In this document: piece by piece, positions 1 through 13,300 of the stretch
How positions within the stretch are numbered: position 1 is the stretch's first letter
Layout of the letters: each line of letters opens with the position of its first letter
Notes under the pieces: generated by a model
Told to the model about the DNA's origin: nothing
What the model saw: only the letters and a program-made list of their open reading frames with translations
The model's database searches: none
DNA from: Corallococcus sp. NCRR
Lineage (GTDB): Bacteria > Myxococcota > Myxococcia > Myxococcales > Myxococcaceae
Assembly: GCF_026965535.1 (NCBI RefSeq)
Contig: NZ_CP114039.1
Coordinates: forward strand, 4,650,001 to 4,714,000
Direction: 5' to 3'
DNA length: 64,000 nucleotides
Made by a program: the position numbers and the translations under genes

Positions 1-417
1 GGTGGGCAGCAGCAGCACCGCGAAGCCGTCCGGCTGGAAGCGCACGATGCGCGCGCCCGGGTACTGCGCGGAAAGCGACGCCACGACGCCCTTGAGCAGC
101 GCGTCCCCGGCGGGGAACCCGAAGCGCGCGTTGAAGTGGATCATCTCCTTCACGTCCACCATCAGCGCGCCCACGCGCCAGCCGTCGTGGTGCGCGTGCG
201 TGGACAGGTCGAACTCCTCCTTGAGGAGCGTGCCCTGCGTGAGCGCCAGCACGTGCATGGCGCCGGTGGCGTCCGGCTGGCCTCGCCGGCGCTGCTCGGC
301 GGCGATGAGCTCCTGGGCGGCGGCCTGGGGCGCCTCCTGGGCGTGCCCCGGGCGCGCGGCCCGGGGGTGGAGGGCGACGAGGGCGGTGGCGGTGGCGTCG
401 TCGAGTGCGTAGGGCAT
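1..417 (-). CDS. Degenerate GGDEF-domain protein (C-terminus cut by window edge)
   Basis: The reading frame starts at an ATG at 417 and runs off the left edge (139 codons visible). After about 75 residues of Ala/Gln-rich sequence, the pattern MVDVKEMIHFNARFGFPAGD followed by RIVRFQPDGFAVLL matches the first two-thirds of a GGDEF fold: the D-x-D-x-F/K-x-x-N-x-x-x-G nucleotide region, then the signature loop. The signature reads QPDGF instead of GG(D/E)EF, so diguanylate cyclase activity is unlikely. A GTP- or c-di-GMP-sensing or purely structural role is inferred. It lies 72 bp downstream of the rRNA methyltransferase gene on the same strand and may be cotranscribed. The missing C-terminus could hold further domains. 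Confidence 0.7.
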   Translation of the reverse strand, partial: MPYALDDATATALVALHPRAARPGHAQEAPQAAAQELIAAEQRRRGQPDATGAMHVLALTQGTLLKEEFDLSTHAHHDGWRVGALMVDVKEMIHFNARFGFPAGDALLKGVVASLSAQYPGARIVRFQPDGFAVLLLPT

Positions 418-489
418 CGTGTCCGCGTGTGTAGCGCGGACCGGCCCGGGGCGCAGGAAAGCTTCTTGCCCGCGCCCGCTCCGCTGCCC

Positions 490-1821
490 TCAGCGCATGC
501 GGTGCGCCGTCACGGTGACCTCGTCCCGGTCATGGTAGAGCTGGCGGACGGTGAGGCCCTCCCAGCCCCCGTCCTCCACGAGGGTCTGACGCACCCGCAG
601 GAGCAGCGGGTTCTTGTCCTTCATGGGCAGCTTGATGTTGGCCACCAGGTTGCGCGCCCAGCGGCGCCGGCCCCACTTGGCCAAGAGCTGCGCCACCTCC
701 AGGGGCCGCCACGCCATGTCGCAGAAGAGCCAGTCCGCGGACTCCTCCGGGGCGTAGGCGAAGGCGCTCTCCTGCACGTGCTGGACGCGCGGGTTCTTCG
801 CCAGCTCCGGCATCAGCTTCGCCGGGTCCACCGCCACCACCCGCGCCCCTCGGGCCACCAGCCGCTGCGTCCAGCCGCCCGGCGCCGCGCCCAGGTCCAC
901 GCAGACGTCGCCGCGCCCGGGCTCGTGCGCCAGCCCGTCCAGCGCCTCCTCCAGCTTCATCGCCGCGCGGGAAGGGGACTCGCCCGCGCGCTTCATCCGC
1001 CGCCGCCCGCCCGGCGCGAGCGACAGGGCCTCACGGGCGCTCACCGCGCCCAGGCTCAGCACGCCGTCCGGAGCGACGCACAGGCCCACCAGCAGGGCCC
1101 CCGCCTCGCGAGCCCGTCCGTCGTCCTCCAGGACGCGTCCCTCGGGGAGGGCGGCGCGCACCGCCGCCTCCAGCGCCTCCGCGCGGCCCGCCTGCGTGTT
1201 GCCCTTCGCGCTGTCCGGCGTGTAGGCCCGCACGAGCCAGGGCACGCGAGAGGGCAGCCCGGACATCGCCGCCCGGATGTCCTCCACCGGCACCTGGGCT
1301 CCACCCGGAGGCGCCCAGGTGGCGACGACCCTCTCCACCGCCCGGCCGAAGGCGGGAGGGACATCAGGGCGTTGCTCGGACTCCACCAGGGCCGGACCCA
1401 GGAGGCGGGGACCCGCTCCCGCCCAGGTCAGCTCCTCGAAGAGGTGCGCCTCGAAGCCCTCCCGGCACGTCCACAGCCACCGGCCAGGTTGGGCCGCCAG
1501 CGTGTGTGCGGGCATGGAAGGCACGCGCGCCCGAGGTGGGATGCGCGGCGCGGGTGAGGCGATGGGGGCCGGGGCGGAGCGTCCGGGGCCACCGGCACGG
1601 GGCGTGGGGGCGGGCTTGCCGCTGGGCTTGCCGCCGGACTTGGGGCCAGGCTTGCCGCCTGTGCGGAGGCCGGGCTTCGGGCCCCCCTTGCCGTGAGAGG
1701 GAGAACCCGCGCGAGCGGGCTTGCCGGGCCGGGAGGGGGCGCCTGGCCGGCCGGGGCCCGGGGAGGAGCGGCCGGAAGAAGTCTTCGCGGCGCGGGGACG
1801 GTGAATCTGCTTAGGGGACAT
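490..1821 (-). CDS. rlmM: RlmM-like 23S rRNA 2'-O-methyltransferase with long basic N-terminal tail
   Basis: SAM-dependent RNA 2'-O-ribose methyltransferase of the RrmJ/RlmM fold, expected to modify 23S rRNA. The C-terminal half has the SAM motif [11 protein letters not shown], an acidic D in LFCDM, a Lys in NIKLPMK and a Glu near the C-terminus (DRDEV). With the Lys of AAMKLEEAL these form the K-D-K-E tetrad of this family. Residues 1 to about 100 are a low-complexity Lys/Pro/Gly/Ser-rich segment not found in the E. coli enzyme. The ATG at 1821 (MSPKQIHR) is chosen because the frame upstream looks non-coding. An alternative ATG at 1515 (MPAHTLA) would remove the whole tail and give a conventional length. 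It is divergent from secA. Confidence 0.78.
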   Translation of the reverse strand: MSPKQIHRPRAAKTSSGRSSPGPGRPGAPSRPGKPARAGSPSHGKGGPKPGLRTGGKPGPKSGGKPSGKPAPTPRAGGPGRSAPAPIASPAPRIPPRARVPSMPAHTLAAQPGRWLWTCREGFEAHLFEELTWAGAGPRLLGPALVESEQRPDVPPAFGRAVERVVATWAPPGGAQVPVEDIRAAMSGLPSRVPWLVRAYTPDSAKGNTQAGRAEALEAAVRAALPEGRVLEDDGRAREAGALLVGLCVAPDGVLSLGAVSAREALSLAPGGRRRMKRAGESPSRAAMKLEEALDGLAHEPGRGDVCVDLGAAPGGWTQRLVARGARVVAVDPAKLMPELAKNPRVQHVQESAFAYAPEESADWLFCDMAWRPLEVAQLLAKWGRRRWARNLVANIKLPMKDKNPLLLRVRQTLVEDGGWEGLTVRQLYHDRDEVTVTAHRMR

Positions 1822-1988
1822 TGCGTGGACTCGGTTCCGCTTTACTGTGGGCCACCGCGCGCCGGGCGGCCAGCCGAGAGGAAGTTTCGGGGGGCGCGCG
1901 TGGTTTTGGTCTGGTTCTCCCTTACATCTCCTGGGAATTCCCTTCACTCGCCGCGCTCCTTCGAGGATCCTCCGGCGAGAGAGCCAAC

Positions 1989-4811
<2,823 letters not shown>

Positions 4812-4839
4812 GCCGCTGAACACCTGATGGAAGCGCCCT

Positions 4840-4886
4840 CCGGCGCGGTCGCCCTCCCTGGAAAAGGGGAGCGGGGGCCGCGCCGG
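4840..4886 (+). terminator. Hairpin after secA
   Basis: A perfect 9-bp inverted repeat (CCGGCGCGG at 4840-4848, CCGCGCCGG at 4878-4886) encloses a smaller CTCCC/GGGAG stem with a GAAAA-containing loop. No clear U-tract follows, as is common in very GC-rich genomes. It sits 28 bp after the secA stop and probably ends or attenuates that transcript. Confidence 0.5.
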
Positions 4887-5167
4887 TCGTCATCCTGGCT
4901 GGCCGGAGGGGAGGGGAGCGGCCTCCGGACGGTGGGACCCGGACGGACGGTGTGCCGAAGCTTGCGCCCCTCTCGAGCGTTCTGCTAAGGACGCCGCGCC
5001 CCGTTATGTAGAGGGGCCGGGCTTCACCGCCCGAGGCAGTCGGCAACACCGCAACACCCACTACTCACACGCGTGTCACCGGTCCCCGGTGCCCCTCCAC
5101 GGTGGAAGGGCCAGGACTGGCAGCTTCTCAAACGCGCGTGGCGGAACAACCGGAAGGTACACGCACC
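4887..5167 (+). promoter_or_regulatory. rpsB leader region
   Basis: The secA-rpsB spacer is 356 bp. Beyond the secA hairpin it holds no gene that I can see. It includes a 10-bp palindrome ACACGCGTGT at 5067-5076, directly followed by a hairpin CACCGG/CCGGTG at 5077-5091, and the rpsB ribosome-binding site GGAAGGT shortly before the ATG at 5168. Leaders of rpsB often mediate S2 autoregulation, so the paired palindromes are candidates for that. No convincing -35/-10 pair was found. Confidence 0.35.
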
Positions 5168-6136
<969 letters not shown>

Positions 6137-6177
6137 CCGCCCGGCCTCATCGCGGTATCCGGAGTTCGGCCGGGCGG
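6137..6177 (+). terminator. Hairpin directly after the rpsB stop
   Basis: Perfect 10-bp inverted repeat CCGCCCGGCC (6137-6146) and GGCCGGGCGG (6168-6177) with a 21-nt loop, starting on the base after the rpsB TAA. There is no U-tract. It may be a partial terminator that lowers tsf relative to rpsB, or an RNA processing or stabilising stem. Confidence 0.5.
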
Positions 6178-6304
6178 CACCTCTCAAGGCCCGCTGTCCG
6201 GCCGTCTCCATTTTCTACGTCCCAGGCTTCAGTATCCAGAAACCCAGTCCTCCGCCCCCAGCGCACGCCGCCGGGCTCGGAGCCGATGAAGAAAGAGACA
6301 CGAC

Positions 6305-6958
6305 ATGGCTGAGATCACCGCCCAGATGGTGAAGGACCTCCGCGAGCGCACCAACGCGGGCATGATGGACTGCAAGAAGGCGCTGGCCGAGTCCGGTGGC
6401 GACTTCGAGAAGGCCGCCGAGTGGCTGCGCAAGAAGGGCATCTCCAAGGCCGAGGGCAAGGCCGGCCGCGTCGCCGCCGAAGGCATCGTGACCTCCTACA
6501 TCCACGGCGGCCGCATCGGCGTCATCGTGGAGGTCAACTGCGAGACGGACTTCGTCGCCCGCAACCCGGACTTCCAGGACCTGGCGAAGGAAGTGGCGAT
6601 GCAGATCGCCGCGGCCAACCCCAAGTTCGTCCGCCGCGAGGAGGTCCCCTCCGAGGCGATGGACAAGGAGAAGGAGATCCAGCGCGAGCTGCTCAAGCAG
6701 CAGGGCAAGCCTGAGGCGATGCTGGAGAAGATCCTCGTGGGCAAGATGGAGAAGTACTACGAGGGCGTCTGCCTGGTGGACCAGCTCTGGGTGAAGGACG
6801 ACAAGAAGAAGGTCGGCGAGATGATCAACGAGCGCGCCGCCAAGATTGGCGAGAAGGTCTCCGTGCGCCGCTTCGTCCGCTACGAGGTGGGTGAGGGCAT
6901 CGAGAAGAAGAAGGACGACCTGGCCGCCGAGGTCGCCAAGACGCTGGGCCAGGCCTAA
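6305..6958 (+). CDS. tsf: Elongation factor Ts
   Basis: Guanine-nucleotide exchange factor for EF-Tu. It has the N-terminal UBA-like domain and the signature LRERTNAGMMDCKKAL with KAAEWLRKKG at residues 9-50. The exchange core contains GGRIGVIVEVNCETDFVARN at about residues 67-86. At 217 residues it is the short form, lacking the larger C-terminal module of the E. coli protein. The ATG at 6305 follows a purine-rich GAAGAAAGAG. The order rpsB-tsf-pyrH-frr is the widespread bacterial arrangement. Confidence 0.98.
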   Translation: MAEITAQMVKDLRERTNAGMMDCKKALAESGGDFEKAAEWLRKKGISKAEGKAGRVAAEGIVTSYIHGGRIGVIVEVNCETDFVARNPDFQDLAKEVAMQIAAANPKFVRREEVPSEAMDKEKEIQRELLKQQGKPEAMLEKILVGKMEKYYEGVCLVDQLWVKDDKKKVGEMINERAAKIGEKVSVRRFVRYEVGEGIEKKKDDLAAEVAKTLGQA

Positions 6959-6990
6959 AGCGCCTTCCCGCCGCACCGCAGCGCCCCTTC

Positions 6991-7046
6991 GGGCCGCGTG
7001 CCTGGGGCTCTTCCTCCCATGAGGAAGGGCGCCGGGAACGCGGCCC
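6991..7046 (+). terminator. Branched hairpin after tsf
   Basis: Outer stem GGGCCGCGT (6991-6999) with ACGCGGCCC (7038-7046), and inner perfect stem CTTCCTC (7010-7016) with GAGGAAG (7021-7027) on a CCAT loop. It lies in the 204-bp tsf-pyrH spacer and probably separates the translation genes from pyrH-frr. The rest of the spacer shows no gene. Confidence 0.5.
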
Positions 7047-7162
7047 TTGGCATTCCAGGCCCCGTCCGCCATGCGTCCGTCCGCCCGGCATCGGACGGTG
7101 CGGCGCGCGTCACGACTTCCGTCGTTGCCTGGGCGCGGGGCGGGGGATAGAAGCGGTCGCGT

Positions 7163-7906
7163 ATGTCCGAATCCACCTCTCCCTACAAGCGCATCCTCCT
7201 CAAACTGTCGGGCGAAGCCCTGATGGGCGAGGGGAAGTACGGCATCCACCCGCCCACCCTCACGCGCATCGCGGAGGAAGTGGCCGAGCTGTCGCGGACG
7301 GGCCTGGAGATCGCCCTCGTGATTGGCGGCGGCAACATCTTCCGCGGCGTCGCGGGCGCCACGGAGGGCATGGACCGCGCGAGCGCGGACTACATGGGCA
7401 TGCTCGCCACCTGCATCAACTCCATGGCGCTGCAGGACGCGCTGGAGAAGCAGGGGCTGAAGACGCGCGTGCAGTCCGCCATCAAGATGGAGCAGATCGC
7501 CGAGCCCTACATCCGCCGGCGCGCCGTGCGGCACCTGGAGAAGGGCCGCGTCGTCATCTTCGCCGCGGGCACGGGCAACCCCTACTTCACCACCGACACG
7601 GCCGCGTCGCTGCGCGCGATGGAAATCAACGCGCAGGTCATCCTCAAGGCCACCAAGGTGGACGGCGTCTACAACGCGGACCCGAAGAAGGACCCGACCG
7701 CGAAGCGCTACCGGACGCTCACGTACATGGACGTCCTCAAGCAGAACCTCAACGTGATGGACTCCACGGCCATCTCGCTGTGCATGGACAACAAGCTGCC
7801 CATCATCGTGTTCGACCTGGGCACGCGCGGGAACATCCAGCGCGCCGTCACGGGCCACGGCGAGTTCGGCACCGTCGTCGGCGCGGCCGAGACGGTCTGG
7901 GCCTAG
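7163..7906 (+). CDS. pyrH: UMP kinase
   Basis: Amino-acid-kinase-fold enzyme that phosphorylates UMP to UDP in pyrimidine synthesis. The 247-residue length is typical. Visible motifs are the N-terminal [14 protein letters not shown] phosphate-binding stretch, [25 protein letters not shown] (about residues 133-147) and [16 protein letters not shown]. Bacterial PyrH is normally hexameric and controlled by GTP and UTP. A 54-bp gap separates it from frr, probably in one transcript. Confidence 0.98.
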   Translation: MSESTSPYKRILLKLSGEALMGEGKYGIHPPTLTRIAEEVAELSRTGLEIALVIGGGNIFRGVAGATEGMDRASADYMGMLATCINSMALQDALEKQGLKTRVQSAIKMEQIAEPYIRRRAVRHLEKGRVVIFAAGTGNPYFTTDTAASLRAMEINAQVILKATKVDGVYNADPKKDPTAKRYRTLTYMDVLKQNLNVMDSTAISLCMDNKLPIIVFDLGTRGNIQRAVTGHGEFGTVVGAAETVWA

Positions 7907-7960
7907 GGACGCCACGCACGGGACTGACAACACCCCCACTTCTCTGAAAGGAGACTCACA

Positions 7961-8512
7961 ATGGCTGACGCCGCGGATCTGAAGAGCCGTATCGACAAGT
8001 CGGTGGAAGACCTCAAGCGGGAACTGGCCAAGGCGCGCACCGGCCGCGCGAACACCAACATCCTGGACGGCATCAAGGTGAACCAGTACGGGACGCCCAC
8101 GCCGCTCAATGGCGTGGCCAGCATCAGCGCCCCGGAGCCCCGCCTCATCGTCATCAAGCCCTGGGACAAGGGCGTGCTGAAGGACATCGAGAAGGCCCTG
8201 CGTGAGGCCAACCTCGACGTCAACCCGATGAACGACGGCGAGATGATCCGCCTGCCCTTCCCGCCCCTCACCGAGGAGACGCGCAAGAAGATCGCGAAGC
8301 AGGTGAAGGAGAAGGGCGAGGAGCACAAGGTCGCCATCCGCAATATCCGCCGCGACGCGAACGAGGCCCTCAAGGCTCAGCTGAAGGACAAGAAGATCAC
8401 CGAGGACGACCTCAAGCGCCGCACGGACGAGGTCCAGAAGGCGACCGACGCCGGCATCAAGGCGGTGGACGACCTGGTCGCCAAGAAGGAGAAGGAAGTG
8501 ATGACGGTTTGA
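7961..8512 (+). CDS. frr: Ribosome recycling factor
   Basis: Splits post-termination ribosomes together with EF-G. The 183-residue length is standard (about 185). It contains LKRELAKARTGRANTNILDGI near the N-terminus, the domain II region YGTPTPLNGVASISAPEPR, and the C-terminal helix RRTDEVQKATDAGIKAVDDL. The start ATG at 7961 has an AAAGGAG ribosome-binding site at good spacing. Confidence 0.98.
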   Translation: MADAADLKSRIDKSVEDLKRELAKARTGRANTNILDGIKVNQYGTPTPLNGVASISAPEPRLIVIKPWDKGVLKDIEKALREANLDVNPMNDGEMIRLPFPPLTEETRKKIAKQVKEKGEEHKVAIRNIRRDANEALKAQLKDKKITEDDLKRRTDEVQKATDAGIKAVDDLVAKKEKEVMTV

Positions 8513-8530
8513 GCCGTCTCACCCCTGGGA

Positions 8531-8554
8531 GCCCGTGGCCTTCAAGCCACGGGC
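8531..8554. terminator. Bidirectional terminator between frr and cyaY
   Basis: Perfect 9-bp stem GCCCGTGGC (8531-8539) and GCCACGGGC (8546-8554) with loop CTTCAA, followed by TTCAGG. It lies between the convergent frr and cyaY genes and can serve both strands. Confidence 0.75.
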
Positions 8555-8580
8555 TTCAGGACGGCCTCTTCAGGCTGGCT

Positions 8581-8913
8581 TCAGGACGGATAGACGAGCG
8601 GCTCGCCGGTGAGGTGCCGCACCACGTCCGAGACGAAGGCGAACAGCTCCAGCCCCTTGCCCTTGTCGTCCTTCCAGGCGCGGGTGGCGTCGTCGTGGCT
8701 GAAGTGGATGCCCTGGCCCTGGCCGGCCACCCACACCTGCCAGACGGCGCGCTGGGTGTTGATGATGCACTTCTCGCCGGACGCGGCCGTGAGCGTCACC
8801 TTGTCACCGGTGGCTTCGGCTTCCAGCACGTCCGGGTCGAAGGTGTCCGCGGCCGCCAGGATGCGCTTGAACGCGGCGGCCACGAGGGAGTTGTAGCGGG
8901 CTTCGTCCATCAT
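8581..8913 (-). CDS. cyaY: Frataxin-like iron protein CyaY
   Basis: Small frataxin-family protein of 110 residues, thought to bind iron and to modulate iron-sulfur cluster assembly by IscS. The beta-sheet core is visible as DKVTLTAASGEKCIINTQ, QVWVAGQGQGIHFS and WKDDKGKGLELFAFV, in the order typical of CyaY. The N-terminal helix has the usual acidic positions (D, E). The ATG at 8913 follows GGGAG at 7 nt; a second ATG at 8910 is also possible. It lies 17 bp after sixA on the same strand, probably as an operon. Confidence 0.85.
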   Translation of the reverse strand: MMDEARYNSLVAAAFKRILAAADTFDPDVLEAEATGDKVTLTAASGEKCIINTQRAVWQVWVAGQGQGIHFSHDDATRAWKDDKGKGLELFAFVSDVVRHLTGEPLVYPS

Positions 8914-8930
8914 GGCCGCGCTCCCGGACG

Positions 8931-9473
8931 TCACTGGATGACGTCGAGGACCTGCTGGCCGGGGGCGGCGTAGAACAGGAACTTGAGGTGCTGCGCCGGG
9001 GGGTTCTCCCCCTTCTCGCCGGGCACCTGGTCTTCCGTGCTGGTGAGCGTGTCCGGCCACTCCATGGCGATGACCGTGCCCGGGTTCACCGGCTTGGGGA
9101 AGGACTGCATCCCCAACAGGTGCGCCGCGAGCGCGCCCATGGAGGGCTGGTGGCCCACCAGGACGAGGTTCTCGTCGGAGTACTCCTTGAGCACGGGCTC
9201 CACCGCGCCCACCGGCATGTCCGGCAGCAGGCAGCGGTGCACGCGCAGGAGGCCTTCATGCTTCACGGAGTAGGAGAGGATCTGCGCCGTCTGCACCGTG
9301 CGCACCAGCGGGCTGGTGAGGATGAGGCTGATGGGCCCCATGCGCTCCGACAGCGACGCAAAATGCGCTGCGACGTTCGTACGGGCCTTCGCGGTCAGCG
9401 CGCGCGCCTCGTCGCCGAGACCCTCGGGGATCTCTGCGTCCGCATCGCCGTGCCTTACCAGGAAAATCCTCAA
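8931..9473 (-). CDS. sixA: SixA-type phosphohistidine phosphatase
   Basis: Histidine-phosphatase-superfamily protein of 180 residues. The catalytic motif FLVRHGDAD begins at residue 4, and the second catalytic His is in LVLVGHQPSMG. SixA removes phosphate from phosphohistidine signalling or PTS proteins. The start is a TTG at 9473, supported by GGAGGG close upstream on the minus strand, and puts the RHG motif right at the N-terminus as in the family. Together with cyaY it forms a short minus-strand operon. Confidence 0.85.
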   Translation of the reverse strand: MRIFLVRHGDADAEIPEGLGDEARALTAKARTNVAAHFASLSERMGPISLILTSPLVRTVQTAQILSYSVKHEGLLRVHRCLLPDMPVGAVEPVLKEYSDENLVLVGHQPSMGALAAHLLGMQSFPKPVNPGTVIAMEWPDTLTSTEDQVPGEKGENPPAQHLKFLFYAAPGQQVLDVIQ

Positions 9474-9657
9474 AGTCCCTCCACCGGTCGCGACAAGACC
9501 GCGGTTCGTACATGACCGTGGCCCGGTTGGTCAAAGGTAATGAGTCGAATGTTCAGTGCCCGGAACAGCCTGCCCATGGCGGGCGTTCGGGAACCTCCGT
9601 TCGCGGGGGCCAGCCGGAGCATACACTGGGCACCCACTGGCGTTCACGGGAGGTGGC

Positions 9658-10347
9658 ATGCGCAAGTTGTTGGGGTGTCTGGCCGTCGTCCTGGCCCTGT
9701 CCGGCTGCCGCAAGGACGCGGCGGAAGGGGGGCCGGGAGGGGACGGTGACACCAGGGAGACGGTCGCCCGCCTGGAAGGCGGGGAGGCCGGTGAGGGCGC
9801 CGAGGACGCTCCGCCCGGCCCCTACACCGTGACGAAGGAGAAGCTGGAGGCGTACGTCGGCTACCAGCGCAAGATGCTGGAGGTCTACGGGTCGCTGATG
9901 CGCGGCCTGCAGGACATGGGGCCGCTCCTGGACGCGGGCACGCCCCAGGCGATGGAGAAGGCCCGGAGCGGCCTGAAGCTCATCGAGCGCAAGGCGCAGG
10001 CGGAGGCCGACGCGCGCCAGGCGGCGGGGCTGTCCACGGACGAGGTCAACCGCATCGCCGAGGTCGTCACCGCCGTCATCAGCCAGCGGCAGATGGGGCG
10101 CACGCTCCAGTACGAGGAGGAGCTCAGGAAGCTGGAGGCGCTCCAGGCCCGCATGCCGGAGGAGCAGCAGAAGGAGCTGGCGCCGCAGGTGGAGTCCATG
10201 CGGCTCCAGGTGGAGACCTTCCAGAAGCTCCCCGAGGCGCGCCGGGAGTTTGGCGACGCCAACGTGGACGTGGTGCTGTCCCGCGAGGCCGACCTGACGA
10301 AGAACTACCAGGACATGCTCAAGGCCTTCGCGGGCGTGCGGCGGTAG
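9658..10347 (+). CDS. Putative lipoprotein, coiled-coil rich
   Basis: Hypothetical protein of 229 residues. The signal peptide MRKLLGCLAVVLALSGC ends in a lipobox (LSGC), so it is probably lipid-anchored. The remainder is charged and mostly helical, with Glu/Gln/Lys-rich stretches such as YEEELRKLEALQARMPEEQQ that suggest a coiled coil. No enzyme motif is seen. The ATG at 9658 is chosen because it puts the signal peptide at the start. Its TAG stop directly abuts the stop codon of the convergent flavoprotein gene with no intervening base. Confidence 0.75.
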   Translation: MRKLLGCLAVVLALSGCRKDAAEGGPGGDGDTRETVARLEGGEAGEGAEDAPPGPYTVTKEKLEAYVGYQRKMLEVYGSLMRGLQDMGPLLDAGTPQAMEKARSGLKLIERKAQAEADARQAAGLSTDEVNRIAEVVTAVISQRQMGRTLQYEEELRKLEALQARMPEEQQKELAPQVESMRLQVETFQKLPEARREFGDANVDVVLSREADLTKNYQDMLKAFAGVRR

Positions 10348-13300
10348 CTACACGCGCTTGAGCCCGGGCGCCTTCTTCAAGAGCTGCGCGAGGAAGGCGT
10401 CGCCCTGCTTCTCCAGCACGGTGTTGCCGCGCAGGCGCTGGTTCAGGTTGACGAAGTCCACGTGATCCAACCGCTGGTCCTGGTTGTAGCAGGAGAAGAC
10501 CCACGTCTCCTTGCCGGTGACGGGGTCCACGTGCCGCTGGAGGCACTGGGCGCAGATCTCCTTCATCATGCACTGCATGGGGGAGTTGATGGACCCGATG
10601 GCCTCGTGCCCCGGCTTGAGGAACGGCTGGAGCACGCCGTGCCGCGCCTCCGCCACCGCGCGCATCATCCGGTCCGAGCCGATGGCGATGATGCGGTCCA
10701 CCTCGCTCAGGGAGATGACGGGCTTCACGCCCAGCTTCCCTTCCGCGTACGCCACCATGGCCTGCACCACGTTGCCCCGGAAGGCCGCGTCCTGGGAGCG
10801 GTGCACGTCCAGCAGGTCTCCTGAGTCCACGGACCAGATGACCTGGTCGGTGCCGGCTTCAATCTCGTCCTGCTTGAACGCGTCCGACTTCAGCCGGTAG
10901 CCCGCGAAGTACACCACGCGGCAGCCCGCGGCCTTGAGCGAGCGCGCGATGGAGAAGAGCACCGCGTTGCCCAGGCCGCCGCCCACCAGCACCACCGTCT
11001 CGTTGTGGCCCAGCTCCGTGGGCGCGCCCGTGGGGCCCATCAGCACGACGGGCTCGCCGGGCTTGAGCGCCGCGCACAGGCGGGACGAGGAGCCCATCTC
11101 CAGCACGATGGTGCCCATCAGCCCCTGCTCCTTGTCCACCCACGCGCCCGTGAGGGCCAGGCCCTCCATGGTGAGGCGCACGCCGTCCACGAGCGGCGCG
11201 TTCCGCTCGAAGTTCTGGAGCCGGTAGAACTGGCCGGGGGAGAAGTGGCTGGCGGCGAAGGGCGCCTTCACCACCACCTCCACGATGGTCGGCGTGAGCC
11301 GGTTCACCCCGACGACGGTGGCGAGGAAGGCCTCGTCCAGCTTCGCGAAGTGGGCGGCGCGCTGCGACTCGCGCGCGGCCTGCGCGGCCGTGTCGTTGAA
11401 GTCCAGGCCCGCGACCTCCCTGGCGAACAGGCGCGCCACCTGCGGGTGGCCGTCCTTCGCGCTGGCCATCGCCTTCACCACGTTGCCCGCGTAGGCCGGG
11501 TGGTTGTCGCCGTAGAAGGACACGAAGCGGCCGTCGCGCTGGTAGGACGTGAAGAAGCCCACCTTCGCCTCCGGGTCCTCCCGGGCCTCCACGGGCTGGA
11601 GCCTGAAGCCGGCTTCCGAGCCCGGGTCCGCCACCAGTTCGTGGCCCTGGAAGTACTCCTTCGCCTCGTCGAGCTGGAAGGTGCCCGGGTACTCCTTCTC
11701 GTAGGTGACGTTGGGGGAGGTGCCCGCGGCCACGCAGACCGTCTTCGCGGGCAGCTCGAAGAACTGGCCGCTCCCCTTGAGCTTGCCGTCCACCGTCACC
11801 ATGCGCTCGAAGCGGATGGCGCGCACCGCGCCCGTGTCGTCCGGCAGCGCCTCCGTGGGGCTCATCCGTTCGATGAAGCGGATGCCCTCCTCCAGCGCCT
11901 TGGACACCTCTTCGTGGTTGAGGCGATAGGCGGGGGACTCCGTGAGGCCCCGGCGGTACACCAGGCTCACGCCGCCCCATGCGCGCACCAGGTGGATGAA
12001 GTCCGGAGCGCGGCCCTCCGCGTGGGCCTTCTGGCGCTCCGCGCGGATGGCGCGGCCGTGCTCCAGGAAGGTCTGGTAGGTGGCGCGCTCTTCCGTGTCC
12101 AGGCGCGCGAGGACGGTGGCCTCACCCAGGTCCGCCACCAGCTTCTCGTGGCGCTCCAGCGTCTTCTCCACCTGCACCGGGTAGTACGCCATCAGCTCCG
12201 TGGCGGTGTCGATGCCGGTGAGGCCGCCGCCGATGACGATGGCGGGCAGCTGCACCTGGAGGTTCGCCAGCGAGTCGCGCTTGAAGGCGCCCGTGAGCTG
12301 CAGCGCCATCAGGAAGTCGGACGCCTTGCGGATGCCCCGGATGAGGTTGTTCTTCATCCCGATGATGGTGGGGCGGCCCGCGCCCGCGGCGATGGCCACG
12401 TGGTCGAAGCCCAACCCCCATGCGTCCTCCACCGTCAGCGTGCCGCCGAAGCGGATGCCGCCGTGGATGCGCATGCCCTCGCGGCGCGCGAGCGTCAGGT
12501 GGATGAGCGTGAGGAAGTTCTTGTCCCAGCGCACGGTGATTCCGTACTCGGACACGCCGCCGAAGCCCTCCAGCACGCGCTCGTCCAGCTCGCGCGTCAG
12601 CTCGCGCCAGTCGCGGATGGGCTGGAGCGCGTGGCCGTTGCGGCCCACCAACTCGTCGGGGAACGGTTCAATCTTGAGGCCGTCCACGCCGGTGACGGCG
12701 AAGCCCTCGTTGAGCAGGTAGTGCGACAGCGTGTAGCCGGCGGGGCCCAGGCCCACCACCATCACGTTGCGGCCCACGTAGGGCAGGGCGTACGGGCGGC
12801 GGATGTTGAGCGGGTTCCAGCGCGTGAGCAGGCCGTGGATTTCAAAGCCCCAGGGCAGGTCCAGCACGTCCGTGAGCGTGGCCGTCTCCGCCAGCGGGAT
12901 GTTCACCGGCTCCTGCTTCTGGAAGATGCAGGCCTTCATGCAGTCGTTGCAGATGCGGTGGCCGGTGCCCGCGCACATGGGGTTGTCCAGCGTCACCATG
13001 GCCAGCGCGGCCACGGAGTCACCCTCGCGCTTGAGCGCGTGGGCTTCGGAGATGCGCTCGTCCAGCGGACAGCCGGTGAGCGGGATGCCCAGCGGGTTCT
13101 TCTTGAACGAGTGCCCCTCCGCCACCGGATCCTTCGCGGGGAAGCCCTTGCTGCACGAGTCCTTCTGGCGCTCGTGGCAGATGACGCAGTAGTCCACCTC
13201 GTTCATCACATCGCGCGGGGTGCCCCGGCGGTCGGTGAGCTTGAAGCCGTCGCGGTGACGCAGGTGGTGCTCCAGCCCCTCCGTCTTCTCCTCCATCTGG

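Noticed and set aside
4962-4990. Possible rpsB promoter TTGCGC with CTAAGG at 17 bp
   Set aside because: The -10 half matches the consensus too poorly to call.
6215-8326. 703-codon minus-strand reading frame
   Set aside because: Antisense to tsf, pyrH and most of frr.
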